From positions 1,940,457 through 2,004,456 of the forward strand of contig NW_004450381.1 in NCBI RefSeq assembly GCF_000321225.1: 64,000 bases of DNA, in the 5' to 3' direction. The position numbers were made by a program, and so were the translations under genes. Under the pieces are notes generated by a model. The model saw nothing but the letters and a program-made list of their open reading frames with translations. It had not been told where the DNA came from and did not search any database. This document shows, in pieces, positions 12,101 to 24,100 of the stretch (within the stretch, counting starts at the first letter, position 1; the number at the start of each line of letters is the position of its first letter). The DNA is from Odobenus rosmarus divergens (Eukaryota; Chordata; Mammalia; Carnivora; Odobenidae).

Positions 12101-15100
12101 GAACATGTGTTCACTTGGTCCCATGACAAACCCTGACTAAAGCCTCTATGTGAGCAGAGCCCTACGGCTGGTGACCTGGGCAGAGATGAATGTGCCATTA
12201 CCACAAGAAGGACGATGCACGGAGAGGGGTGGGGCTGGGGAAAGTGCCTACCACCTGCGCCAACTTAACTGGGGCAAAGGGTGCTGCAGGCCAGGGCAGG
12301 GCACTGAAAACAGCTCCGTGCTGGGAGAATTGTGGGGCATGGAGGGGAGCGGAGGTAAGGACCAGGGAGGAGGCCACTGCCAGGGTCTGGATGAAGGGTG
12401 GGGCAGGTAGCCAGCGGTAACGAGGAAACTCCACTGATGGAGAATGTCATCTTACTGATATGACCAGTAAACCAGATGCTGGTTTCTGGCCCGGCCATGG
12501 GGTGGAGGGTGGTACTTCTCACTGGGGCAGGACAAAAAAGAAGAGGAACAAGTTTAGGGGCCCAAGTGATAGGTTCAGTTTGGGGATGCAGAATTTAGAA
12601 CGTGGGACGCTGACACAGATGGAAAGGTAACAGAGGGGGCCCAGGAGAGCAAAGTGGGGATGGAGAGGCAGGAGCCAGGCATCATCTGTGCTGTTGATGG
12701 AAAGGTCCCCGGGCGTAGGAAGGAGGGAGTATATGCAGTGAAGGCCCAGATGGAACCCTGGAAAACACCAGCATTTATGTGAGGGGGGCGTGGGGCAGGT
12801 GTGCCCAGGGGAGCAATTACATAACAATTACAAAAACTTTTTACATGAAGTCCCCATATGACTTTATGGGAGTATAATCTGCATACTGCAGATTTATAAA
12901 CTGTTTTAAGTTTGGGGATTTTTAGTAAATTTAAACACTTGTGAAAACAGCACGGCCACTGTTTTAGGACACTGCCCTCTCCCCACAAGAAGGCCCCTTG
13001 GGTTCAACCGCAGTCCAATCTTCCTCTCACCTGAGCCCCAGGAAACCCCTGCCAGGCTTTCTGTCTCCAAATTGTGCCTTTTCTAGAAATTTCTGACATG
13101 TGGAATGATACGACATCTAGTCTTTTGAATCAGGTGTCTTGCTGGGAATAATTCTCTTTAGATTCATCGCTGTGGCTGCCTGTATCATCAGTACTCTGTA
13201 CCTTTCTACTGCTGAGTGGTGCTCCATCGTGTGGATGAATGTGGTGTGTTTTATGCGAACACGCCCTCATCTCTCTAGAGTAAATACTTAAAAGCAGGGT
13301 TGCTGGGTCACACACGGTAGGGGTGTGTTTTAACTTTTTAAGAAACCGTGAAACTGTCTTCCAGGGTGGCTGAGCCATTTCACAGCCCCACCAGCGGAGT
13401 GTCCGAGGGTTCCAATTTCTCCGCATCCCCACCGACATTTGTCACTGTGCACCTTTTTGATTATCACCATCCTGGTGGGTATGAAGGGGGACCTCACTGT
13501 GGTTTTAATTTACATTTCCCTACAACCATGAGCATCTTTTCATGTGCTCATTAGCTACCCGTATTTCTTTGGTGAAGTGTATTCAAATCTTTTGCTCAAT
13601 TTTAAAAACTGGGTTGTCTCCTTTGCACGGAGTTTCTGAAAGTTCTCTATACGCTCTGAATACACGTCCCATATCGTGTATATATACACACACACACACA
13701 CATTTGTAAATACTGTCTTCTAGGCTGTAGCTCATCGGCGATTTCTCGGTCAGCTTTGCAGCGTTAGTGGGAAAGGTCAGCAGCACAGTGCCTGTCCTGC
13801 GTCCTCCTACAAGGGGCCCCGAGGGCTCGCGTGGAGGTGGCACGCTGAGGGGTGCAGAGTGTGCTGCCCTGGACTGAAATGCAACCAGCCCCGCTGCTCT
13901 GACAGCTTGAGCACTTGCAAGGCGCTCCCCGCCTTGGAGGGGTGGGAGGAAAAGGGAATCCGTTTAGCTGTCAGCAGCCAAATCTCTGCTGGCTGGGTCA
14001 AGGCGCTGCTGCCCACAGCTTGGAACCCCGCCTGTATTTTCCTGTCTGTAGCAGACTCCACTGCCTGCAATGACAAGACCCGCCTGCAGGGAGGGCAGCT
14101 CGGCAGCTCCTACATCTGGTCTAGAGACTAGAGACCAGAGACCGGCAACAATCCACTCTGGGTGTCAACCTGCACGGGACCTCACAGGGTTAAGGGTCCA
14201 AGGCATCTGATGATAATCTGAGGCACAACCCTGGTTCCTCACAGCCTCCAGCTCAGTGTCCTGCCGCCTTCCTCCACAAAGAACCACTTACTTGAACTCT
14301 GCTTAAAGCCGGTGGCGGAGTGGACGATGACATTCAGGAACCCGTACAGGCCTGGAGATTCATCATCTGTGCAAGAGAGTGAAGAGGTGAGCATCCGTTC
14401 TCCTGACAGAGGGAGGCAAGTGACAGGCTCTGCTTCAAAATCAACCCTCAAGGGGGGCACCATGTGACTGCCATTTGCTCAGCACGAGGCCAGGTGACGT
14501 CACGAGCCAGAAACATATCCACTGTAGCCTCTGTCTCAGGGAACTTAGGATCTGAGTTGGGTTCGCAACACGGCAGACAGGTGACTGAGGTGAAACGTAA
14601 TAAGGCTCCCAGGACAGGAAGGGGGAGGGGTGGCATGTGACCTGGATCTTGTGCATGTACATGCATGTGCACAAGCATATACTGTGAGCGGGAATGAGTG
14701 GACGCAAGCGTGTGCACGAGTGAACGCAAAATGCAGCATGACCAAGGGTGTGGGCAGGAAGCGCCCGACTGGGCGGACAGGGCAGTGGGACCAGACCCAG
14801 AGCACAGAGGGTCTGAGATGTGTCGTGTGACCAGGAATAAAGTCACGGGTCTCCTCAACCACCCAGCAGCTGGAGATAGACCACCCCGACCCGTCCCATC
14901 CACTCCTGGGAGAGGCCGCAGGCCCTAAGCAGCACACGCATTCCTTCGAGAAGCCCACGGTCCCAAAGACAGTGCTGACAGCAGAAAGGGACAGCAGCCC
15001 TTAGGAAGACAGCCCACCTTCTTTGTTGATGGTCAGTGGAATGCTGTGGACGGTCTGAAGTTTGACACATGAATTGGTCAGCATCTGCAGCTCCACGGAC

Positions 15101-18100
15101 GTCAGGGAGAAGCTTTTGAAACCTGAGAGGGTAGAACCCAGTGCATCACAACCAGCCAGTGCGCATGGCTCCTCAGATTGCCGGGACACCCAGAGGGTGT
15201 TCTCTGATGTCCCTGCGCAGGACCTTCACCACACCCTGGTGATGAGCTGTGGTGGCCAGGAGGGGGCGACCTGCTCCCAAGAGAGGAGCTGGTAAGTGGC
15301 CAAGCAAGGCATGGCCTTGGCCAAGGCTGGGCTCAGAGTGCGGGAGGAATTAGCATAAGACTTGCAAAAACAAGAGGGGGCCTGCACCTCAGCACACCCC
15401 CAAGGCAACTGGGAGATGGTGCCCGGGAGTATCTTCCCACACAGATGCCCAGCATATCCCCACCCTGTGCTCTGCGCTAACGAAGACCCCTGTCTCCACC
15501 AGGTGAGGAAAAGGGGCTTATTTCTGTTGCAGCGCTGAGCAGGGAGTAGACGCTGCCATGCTGCAAATGGCTGGGGTCCCCTGGTTATAAAAGGAAACCC
15601 AGGACATGAGCCGGGGCAGGGCAGCAGGCACCAAGAGTGCCTCGTCCCCCAGGATGCAGGGGCCCTGCGGGGGCAAATGGCTCAGCACGGGCAAGGATGA
15701 TAGGCCCGGAGGGGTGGGAGCTCAGGACAGGGCAGAGGCGTGTGGAGCTCCCAGCCCACCCAGGACACAGTGCTCAGCCCGGCTCTCTCTGCAGGCACTC
15801 TCGGAACAGTGCCACACGCAGCACACCTGGGAAACTCTCAGCAAGGATGGCTCAGGAGTCCCGAACCATACAGCTAGGGTGCAGCGGAAGGACCCAAGCA
15901 GCTGCAGCCCCAGGACCTGCGGCAGGGTCTGCCTTCCCACCCCTGAAGAATGCCAGACAGGCCCAGGGCCAGCTCTGAGCTCAGGAGGAGGAGAGAACTG
16001 CTCAGAGAGGGAAGCACCCAGGGAAGGGACCATCCCAGAGAGAGTGAGCACCCTATGCTAAGAGTGATCAAGTGCTGGCCCCTTGGACAGCGAGTGGGGC
16101 CAGCACAGTGTGGCTGCCCAGGTGGGTCCAGCCAAGGGCCCCTTTGGCATCGGCACCTGCTAGAGGGTGAGGGAGGCCTGGGGGTGGGACAGGCAAGGGC
16201 GCAGGGGGGCCACAGGGGGAAGGTGGGCATCAAGAGTAGGGAGGTTCAGGAGGCAGGCGGGGAATTTAGGGAAGGCACTGGGGGAGAGGGGAGAGTTCAC
16301 AGGGAAGGTCAGAAAGCAGGTGGGGGTGATGTATAGGGAATGCAGGGGAGGCCTAGGAAAGCGGGCACAGAGGGCAGGGCCCTAGCAGGAGCTCCTGTCC
16401 AATTTATTTTTTGAATCAGAGCTCACGTAGCATCTCACTTGGGTAAGAGCACCACTGCCCAGCCCCTCGGGAAGCAAGAAAAGGCTTGAAACCACAGGAG
16501 GAGATGAATATCCAGCCCTGAGGTTCCAAGTTTCTCCTTGGCAGATGCCACTTACACTTTTTCTGCTGCTCTCGGATGTTCTCCCTCCACTCAGCACGCT
16601 CATAGTCAGAGGAGATCAGGAATGTGTAACTCTGGGGGGCGAGAAGGAGAATACGCCCTGGTTACCTCCGCTCCCACTCAGGCGCCGCTCCCTGTCGCTG
16701 TCCGTACGGAGTCCGGCAGTGCACCCCTCCAAGGCACAGGGACCTGGGTGTCAGAGGCTGGCTGGAGCCTGGTGGCTGAGTGTGCTCACAGCTTGGCTCG
16801 TGCTTCTGGCACTCTCCACCCTTCCTGCCAACTGGGCTTCAGGCCCCAGCTCCCGTGGCCCGTGGAGCTCTGCCTCTGGCGCCGGTCCTCTGCCTGGACT
16901 GCCTGGGCCACAGCATGGCATGTTGTGGCTTAGGGCCACAGAGAAGGTTACCAGGTGGGATCTGCAGAGGTGAGGGCCGATGCCACCCTGACCACCTGTG
17001 TCCAGCACACAAGCCCTGAGCTGTGACCCAGAGATGAGGCTCTGCAAAGCCCCCAGCTGCCACCCCCTAGGCTGCGTGCTGACAGCTATAAGCGATGCCC
17101 AGAGAGGGAGAGGCCTGGGCTCCAGATGGCACCAGGAGTCAGACTCAGGAGAGAAGGTCCCCTCTCAGGCCCACAAGGTTCCCAGACAGAATCCCTGTCC
17201 TGAGGGCCGGGTCTGTACAAACTTGCGAACCCCTGCCCTATTCAGGCTTCCTGGAGACCCCGCTACCTCCCAGCTGTGAGGGCTGAGCCAGCTGCCTGTC
17301 AATCTGGGGGCTTCGGCCCAAAGCACCAGGCAGAGGGACACACGGGCCTGGGGGAGCCATACCGAACAAGCCCCTCTTGGTGTGGGAACGCCCTCCAGAG
17401 GAAAAGGGCTGCTGTTGTACGGGCCACACGGGAGCCACGGAACCCAGCTGCCACGCGGCCGGGTGCTGGGTCTCGGCCACAGCACAGCGAGGTTCCAGCT
17501 AGATGGGAGCCGGGGGCCAGGAGGGTCTGCCTGGGCTAGCAGTGGGCGGCCCCAGCTGGCTAAGCAAGACCGCGGCGGGCGCTCACCTTGCCGTTGCGGT
17601 TGTGGACCCTGAAGGCCATGCTGGGGGACATGAGTAGGAGCAGCGACTCCTGCTCTGACAGCTTCTTCTTCAGCCTCTCGATGGCCTTGCTGCCCTTGTT
17701 TGCCCTCTGCGGGGAGAGGCCACAGTCACGTCTCCATTCCGGCGGCCCAGGGCCACCCGTTCCCGCTGGTTCCGTCCCCACTGCTCCCAGAGCCTTCCTC
17801 GGCCTACAGGGTTTGTGGTGTGGTAGGCCAGCAGGTGGGAGAGGGGTGAGGAAGACCCCTGTCCTGCTGAGCCCACCTCAGCCAGGCCTCCCTGAACCGA
17901 AGCCCAGTCTTCTGGGGACCGCCCCTTGTCTGTGGCCACCGCACGGTGCCGGCTCTGGTCGGGGTGACCCTCCATGCGAATGCCTCATCCTCACAGTTCC
18001 CTCTCCAGAAACAACCAGAGGCTTGCCTGGGGCAGTCCAGAACACCTAGAGGGGCTGATCCCCCTATCTGGGACTCTTTCCCCATCGGTGCAGCTGGGCA

Positions 18101-21100
18101 CCTCCCCTACCCCCACACGCCGGACGGCTCCAAGCCTGACGGCGGGCCCGCAGGGGTCCCAGCACGTCCCCGAGGCCAGAAGTAGGTCAGATACCCAGAT
18201 ACCCACGTTCGGGGGGTTGCTGCCGCTCCAGCGGCAGGGCCTACCCTTGCTCCTGCCTAACTGGTCTCACCTTCTCTCTCTGGATATCATTCTTGATCTG
18301 GGATATCTTGATCTTCATGGCATCCAGCTCCTCATCCAGCACCAGGGGGATGTTGGGAGCCGCCTCCGACTCATCCACTGTCTGGAAGCTGAGATCCGTG
18401 AGCGGGATGTACCACTTGCAGTCATACTGCTGGGTTTTGCTGGGTGAGGAAACAGCACATTAACACACGGACTGCTTTTCTTTGCTAACATCACTGTTCT
18501 CAAAAGCCAAGAAAGCCTAAGTTTGAGGCTGGCATAGTTTACAAGACCTTAAACCCAGCTTGTGGTCCATGCGACAGGCTGGCATAAGGCCATCGGCCAA
18601 CACTGGTGACCCAGCCCTGGTGACCTCTAGCAATGGGCACTCTGCATGTGTGACTTAGGCCTGATCCACCCTATCCTGGGTTGATGGTGGCGGCTCACGG
18701 GCTCCCTGACGTGGGAGCACATCAGGGGCATCCACTGCCCTACAGGACAGGACTGCAGATGCCCCCAGAGCCGTAGAGTGTGAGGAGCTACAGATCTACT
18801 GGGGGTAATCCCCCGCCATGACAGAAGGGGAAACTGAGGCTGTCCTCCAAAATGACTGATTTAAAGCTCTCAGTACGGTAATGGCAGAATGGGGGAAAGA
18901 GCCCAGTTCTGGTCTTTCTCAACATGACCTCTTTTTTCCATTCTAGCCGGTGCAACCTGGGTGGTCTGATCCCCCGGGAGGCGGGGTTTGTTGGGGGGGC
19001 GGTTTGTAGCCTAGGCTGAGAATAATTTCGAAGCTCTCACCAGGTCTGGGGAGACAAAGTACAGGGATGGTCTAGTGACGCCCGCCCTGCTCCACTCCGT
19101 CACCTGCCCACCTGCACCAGACCCTGCAGCTCCCTGACCTGTCACTTACTCTTCCTGGATCATGACGGGACAGTCCCCCAGTAGTACCTCATCAGGTAGG
19201 TTCCCCTTCCACTGTAGGAGGTAACAGGCTGGTCACTGATCCTGACCTAGACTGTCCCCACCTTGTTAATGGTGGCCTTTCACCCTGAGCCTGGTATGTG
19301 GCCGGCTAGAAACAATGTAACCTAAAGAAAATGACCTGGCCACATAGTTACCGAACTCTTTAGGCTCACTGAGGAAGGGAAAAAAAAAAAAAAAAGCTAG
19401 GTTTCTTTCATCTATGAAACCAGTCCCGGCCGGCCCCAAGAGCCTCCCCAGCTGGCAGGATGGGCGCCATGTGGGCACTCACCCTCCACTCTGCTTCTTG
19501 AGCTTGGTGCAGAGGAGCAGGTCGGTGAACAGGAAGACGTGGCGCAGCTTGCGGGCCCCCTCCACCAGCTCCACCATGAAGCTGTCTTTTAGCAGCTGCC
19601 GGTGCTGTGGGGTGGAGTGGGGGCTCGAGTTAGGGCAGCAGGCCAGTGGGGGGGGCGGGGGGGCTTCACTGCCTTAGCCTCCCACTCTCAGACCCAGTCT
19701 GCAGCGCTCCCCTTGTCTCGGCGAACACACACAGTACGCTTTCCTCTTTGCAGCAAGTTTCCCTGGGTGCTTGGCCTGTGGAGGAGGGTGAGTGGACGGG
19801 GTACCAGCTGTTGGCTTGGAGGCTGGGGAGGGGGATGTCACGGCTATGTCAGTGGTCTGCAGAGAAAACGATGTGAGCAGGGTTATGAGCAGGGTGGTCC
19901 CTGCCTCTGTGGGGCAGGAAGTGGAGACCCAGAATGGGCAAGAGGCCAGCCACGGGAGGGACATTCTCGCAGAAGGGCTATCATAGCCCAGGCCCACAGC
20001 GAGAAGAGCATGGGTGGCGCAGCCTGGTGAGCGGGGAGGAGGCGGGGGCCCAGAGCGCTCCAAGAAGGGGACAGCCTGACAGTCATGGGAGAGGCTGAGC
20101 TTACTTCTGAGGGCAGCAGGAGGCTGAGCAGGGGCCCCACAGCTGGGACCCCGTGCCCTGGGTTTCCTAGGGTCAGTGCCCACTGACGGGCAGAAGCCCA
20201 CATAGGATGCCTGGATACCTGCAGCCTGAGTCTGAGGGGACCTGCCCAGGGCCCACTGGGCCTAGCCCGGGCAGGACAGGAGGCACTGGCCTGCCAGCAA
20301 GCCATGTGCCTCTGCACCTGGGTGCTTCATGTGACAGACAAGAACACTCCCCACAGGCTCACAGCTCCAGGGGCTGCTGAATGGCACACCAAGGTAAGTC
20401 GGCAATTCATCCGAAAAAGAGTGCCCAGCACTTCATGAGGGTCAATGCCATGCCGTGCCAAGGACTCAAAAACAGGATGAGAGGCTGACACGGCGAGTCT
20501 TCCCCATGCACATTCCATGCATGCGGTGCGGGCACATGGCCTCATCATCGGATGTGATCCCCACAACACCCTGTGGGCAGGTCCTTATGCCCATTTCACA
20601 GATGAGAAATGGGAGCCTCGGAGAAGTTTACCACTCGTCCCAGACAGCACAGTGAGTGAGCAAGCGGAGATGCTCAGCGGTCAAAAGCACATAGAGAGAC
20701 CAGATGCTTAGCAGGAACCCAGCCACCCTGGCTTCTGGGAAGGCCCTCTAGAGACAGGGACTCCCTGCTCCTCACCGTGATGGCTAGGAAAGGGTCTGGA
20801 GGATCAGGTACATACATCGGAGTGCGCAAAGACCCAGAACATTTCCCCAGCCCCCCACCCCGCCATGTGCTTGGCAGGCCCACGCCAGGCTCCACGGCTA
20901 CCTGTAGCCTCAGAGTCCTCTCAGGGAGCCTGGGCCTCCCTGAACTCTCCTAGACTCTCTGCAAGAGCAAAGCCACCCAGAAGCAAGTGTAGCCTAGGCT
21001 GGGCCCCAACACTCCCAGGGGCAAAGGCCACATGTCCCTGTCACATTCAGCTTGGCTCACAATGGCCAGCTGGCCCCTGGCTCCAGGGAGTGAATGATTT

Positions 21101-24100
21101 AAACAGGAGAGCATTAAGTTTTGGAAAGGCTGGAGGACGGCCTGCGTGCCAAGGCCATGACTCATGGTCACTCACCCTCTCCCTGCCTGCCGGGGGCAGA
21201 CAGCCCACCTGGCACTGGTGCCCACAGGAAGCAAGAAAGTGTGTGCATCTGGAGAAACGTCCACACAGAGCTGGAGATCCTGGGGCAAAAGCCTAGGGCA
21301 AACCTGACAGCTGGGTCCTGGTCAGGGAGCAGGTCTGCGAAGGCTCCTGGGACCCTGAAGTCCCAGAGGAATGAACGGACAGACGTCTCCGCAGCAGGGA
21401 CATGACAGAGGGTCTTCTAGCCCAGGGGGCAGGGACGAAGGGGCTCTCAGTGAGGGGACATGGATCCTCTCTCCATACAAAGGGGCTGAGCTTCTGGCCA
21501 CCACCAGCAGAGGGCCCCTATGTCCAGCTCAGAAGTGGGCTCATCCCCTCTGCCAGCAGGTCAGAAATGCCCAGAGTCCCAGCAGCGAGCACCCTCTCCA
21601 CCCTTCAGCCGGCCCACCCTCTCTCCCTGAAAGGTCCTGCTGCTCACATGTTCAGCAGAAGCACTGCATTCATCCTCCACAAGATCACTGTTACCCTGGT
21701 GCTTGGTGCAGCCCACACACCTGCCCTGCTGTGTGGAGGGGACACAAGGCTGACCGGGAGGAGCACCCGCCCCCCCCCCCCCCGGGGCTCAGACTGCAGC
21801 CCTGGGAGGCTCTGAGAGACAGACTCTATTTTGATACTATGACAGTTGTCACGCCCCTTCCTGTGAACTCTTGCCTATACAAACCCTCATTTGAGAAAAG
21901 CCCCAAAGCCAAGGGTGCCCTGACACTTCCTAGCCAGCCCACTGCCCCCAAAGCATCCCAGTCCAAGCCCTGCTCGGTGCCACGCTCTGTCTCCGAGGGC
22001 CGTCCAGCGCATGTGAGTCGTGCATGTCCCCTGCCAGACCCTTGCAGAGCGCGGGTGGTGGACAGCAGTGGCTGTCTTCAGAGTAAGGCTCTTTCGCTGT
22101 GAATTTTCCCTGTCACGTCACAGTTGCCCTCCCTTTGGGGGAAGCACTGGGCCTTGCTTCTGAACCCCAGGCCACCCTGGGGTCTTCCAGCGTGCCGGAA
22201 CAGAAAATATCCAGCAAATGGGCAGGAGGGCTCTACCAGTCCCAGGAAAACAGGCCCCCAGCCACGACACAGGCAAATCCACAAAGGGAGCATGGACCCT
22301 GGCAGAGGGGACGGAGTCAGGGGAGTGGCAGGGCAGCGGGCGAGGGGAGTGGGGGGGAGCGGGCATCACACTGTCTGTCCGTTATTTCCCCAGGCCCAGG
22401 GGTAGTCCTGAGGCACAGACTCTCAAGGCTGGTGGTCCCACCCCGATGCACAGCCTAGGACCCTGACCCCTGGGTAGATGCTTTCTGTTCCTCTGAGCCC
22501 AGCCCAAAGCCGCAGGTGAGGACGGATCCTGCTGCTGAAACAGGCCCGTGAAGAAACAACAAATCCCTCCTGGCACAGACACCATTTCAGGAAAGAGAGA
22601 GGCCAAGAGCAGATGATCGGGGAGGAGCACAGACATGAAGGAGGGATAAAGAAGCTGCAGGCCCAACAGCGAGTTTGTGAGGAGCTGCTCTGCCCTTTGA
22701 CTGAGGCATCCGAGGGGCTGCCGGACCCCGCGGCCATCACTTGGGCCTCCCTCAGATCCCTGGCTTCTGCAGCGACGCCCTGCCAGCCCACATGGGACCA
22801 GTGTAGAGCCAGGAGGCCCGTGCCTTCCCAGGAGACGTCTCTCTCAGAAATGCTCACCAGCCCTGTCCTCAGCACCAACATCCAGCGCGGCCCACCGGTC
22901 AGGTCCTCCAGGGGACACAGGCTGGGCCACAGCTTGGCTGCACAGGTTCACGGCCCCATGGCACTGTGGGCTGTGGTCTAAAGATGGCGTGAAGTTGGGT
23001 GGCTGGAAAGGACTGTCCTTTTGCCTCAGCATCTTGTGCAAACACCCCTGGGTAGAGCTGTAGGAGAGACCCAGAACCTGCTGGACCCCGGGTTAGGGTA
23101 GCACCATACTTCTTGAAGTCTAGGGGACAGTGACTCAGAGGAGCCAGCCCCTTGGGGCCACAGGAGTGTATTTGTGGGAAAGAGAATCCATGCGTCTCTG
23201 TGTCTCTGTGTGTGTGTCCCCATGTAGGCAGGCACGTCTGTGTGTGTGTACCCCTGTCAGTGTATGGAGCCTGATCTCGGTGTGCCCCCGTGTATGTGTC
23301 CCTGTGTATATGTATCTCTCTGTGTCCTCATGTATGTCACGTTCCTGTGTTTCTGTATGTCGTTCTAGATGTTTCCATGTCCCTGTGTGTCCATGGGTAT
23401 GTGTCCCCATGTCCCTCTGTATGTATGTGTATTTGCGTCCCTGTGTATATCACAGCGTGTGCATGTCTTTGTGTGTTGTGGGGTGGGGCAGTGATGGTAC
23501 CCCTACCCCCACATCCCACGTGGGGAACACCTGCTTAGAAGGGACACCACTTGCCTCCTTGAAAAACCGGTAAGCTCACGCTGCCAGGGAGTGAGGTGAC
23601 TGGAGCTGTTGCGACCCCCACTGCCTGCGGCCCACCCCCCTCGCTTCTCTCTGCAGTGATAATGCTGGCTCAGCCACTTTGTTTCTCTGAACCTCAGTTG
23701 CCTTAAAGATAAGATGGGATGCAAACACCTGCCTGGCGGCATTTTTTAGAGGATTAAATGCACCCATATGGGGCTATTGGCTACGGTAAGCCAAGTCCTC
23801 TGCGGGTACAGGCCCTGTGTTGAGAGTTGCCCTGTCATTGGGCCTCTCACACTTCACGATGACGGGGGCAGGTACCATCACCCCCATTTCTACAGACAAG
23901 GAAACTGAGGCCAGTGAGGCTGCATTATGTGCCCACAGTCTTCTGAAGAGGGGTGTCTCCTTCCCCAGGGGTTTTCCCCTAGGCTGGCTGGCCTCCTCCA
24001 GCTGTCATCTGGGCAACACTGCCCCCCACCCCCAGACAGAGCCCATCCAGGGAAGACGCATCTGGAAGAAGAGCACCGTTATGGATTGGTATTTGTGTCC

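Larger units (their letters stand above)
11052..14291 (-). other. BCR: BCR intron 14 (M-bcr)
   Basis: 3240 bp between exons 14 and 15, the counterpart of the intron where many human e14a2 breaks occur. It contains an ERV-type LTR with a SINE inside it, a second SINE, and a LINE-1 antisense end. 12010-12820 and 13720-14290 hold no recognised element. Confidence 0.9.
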
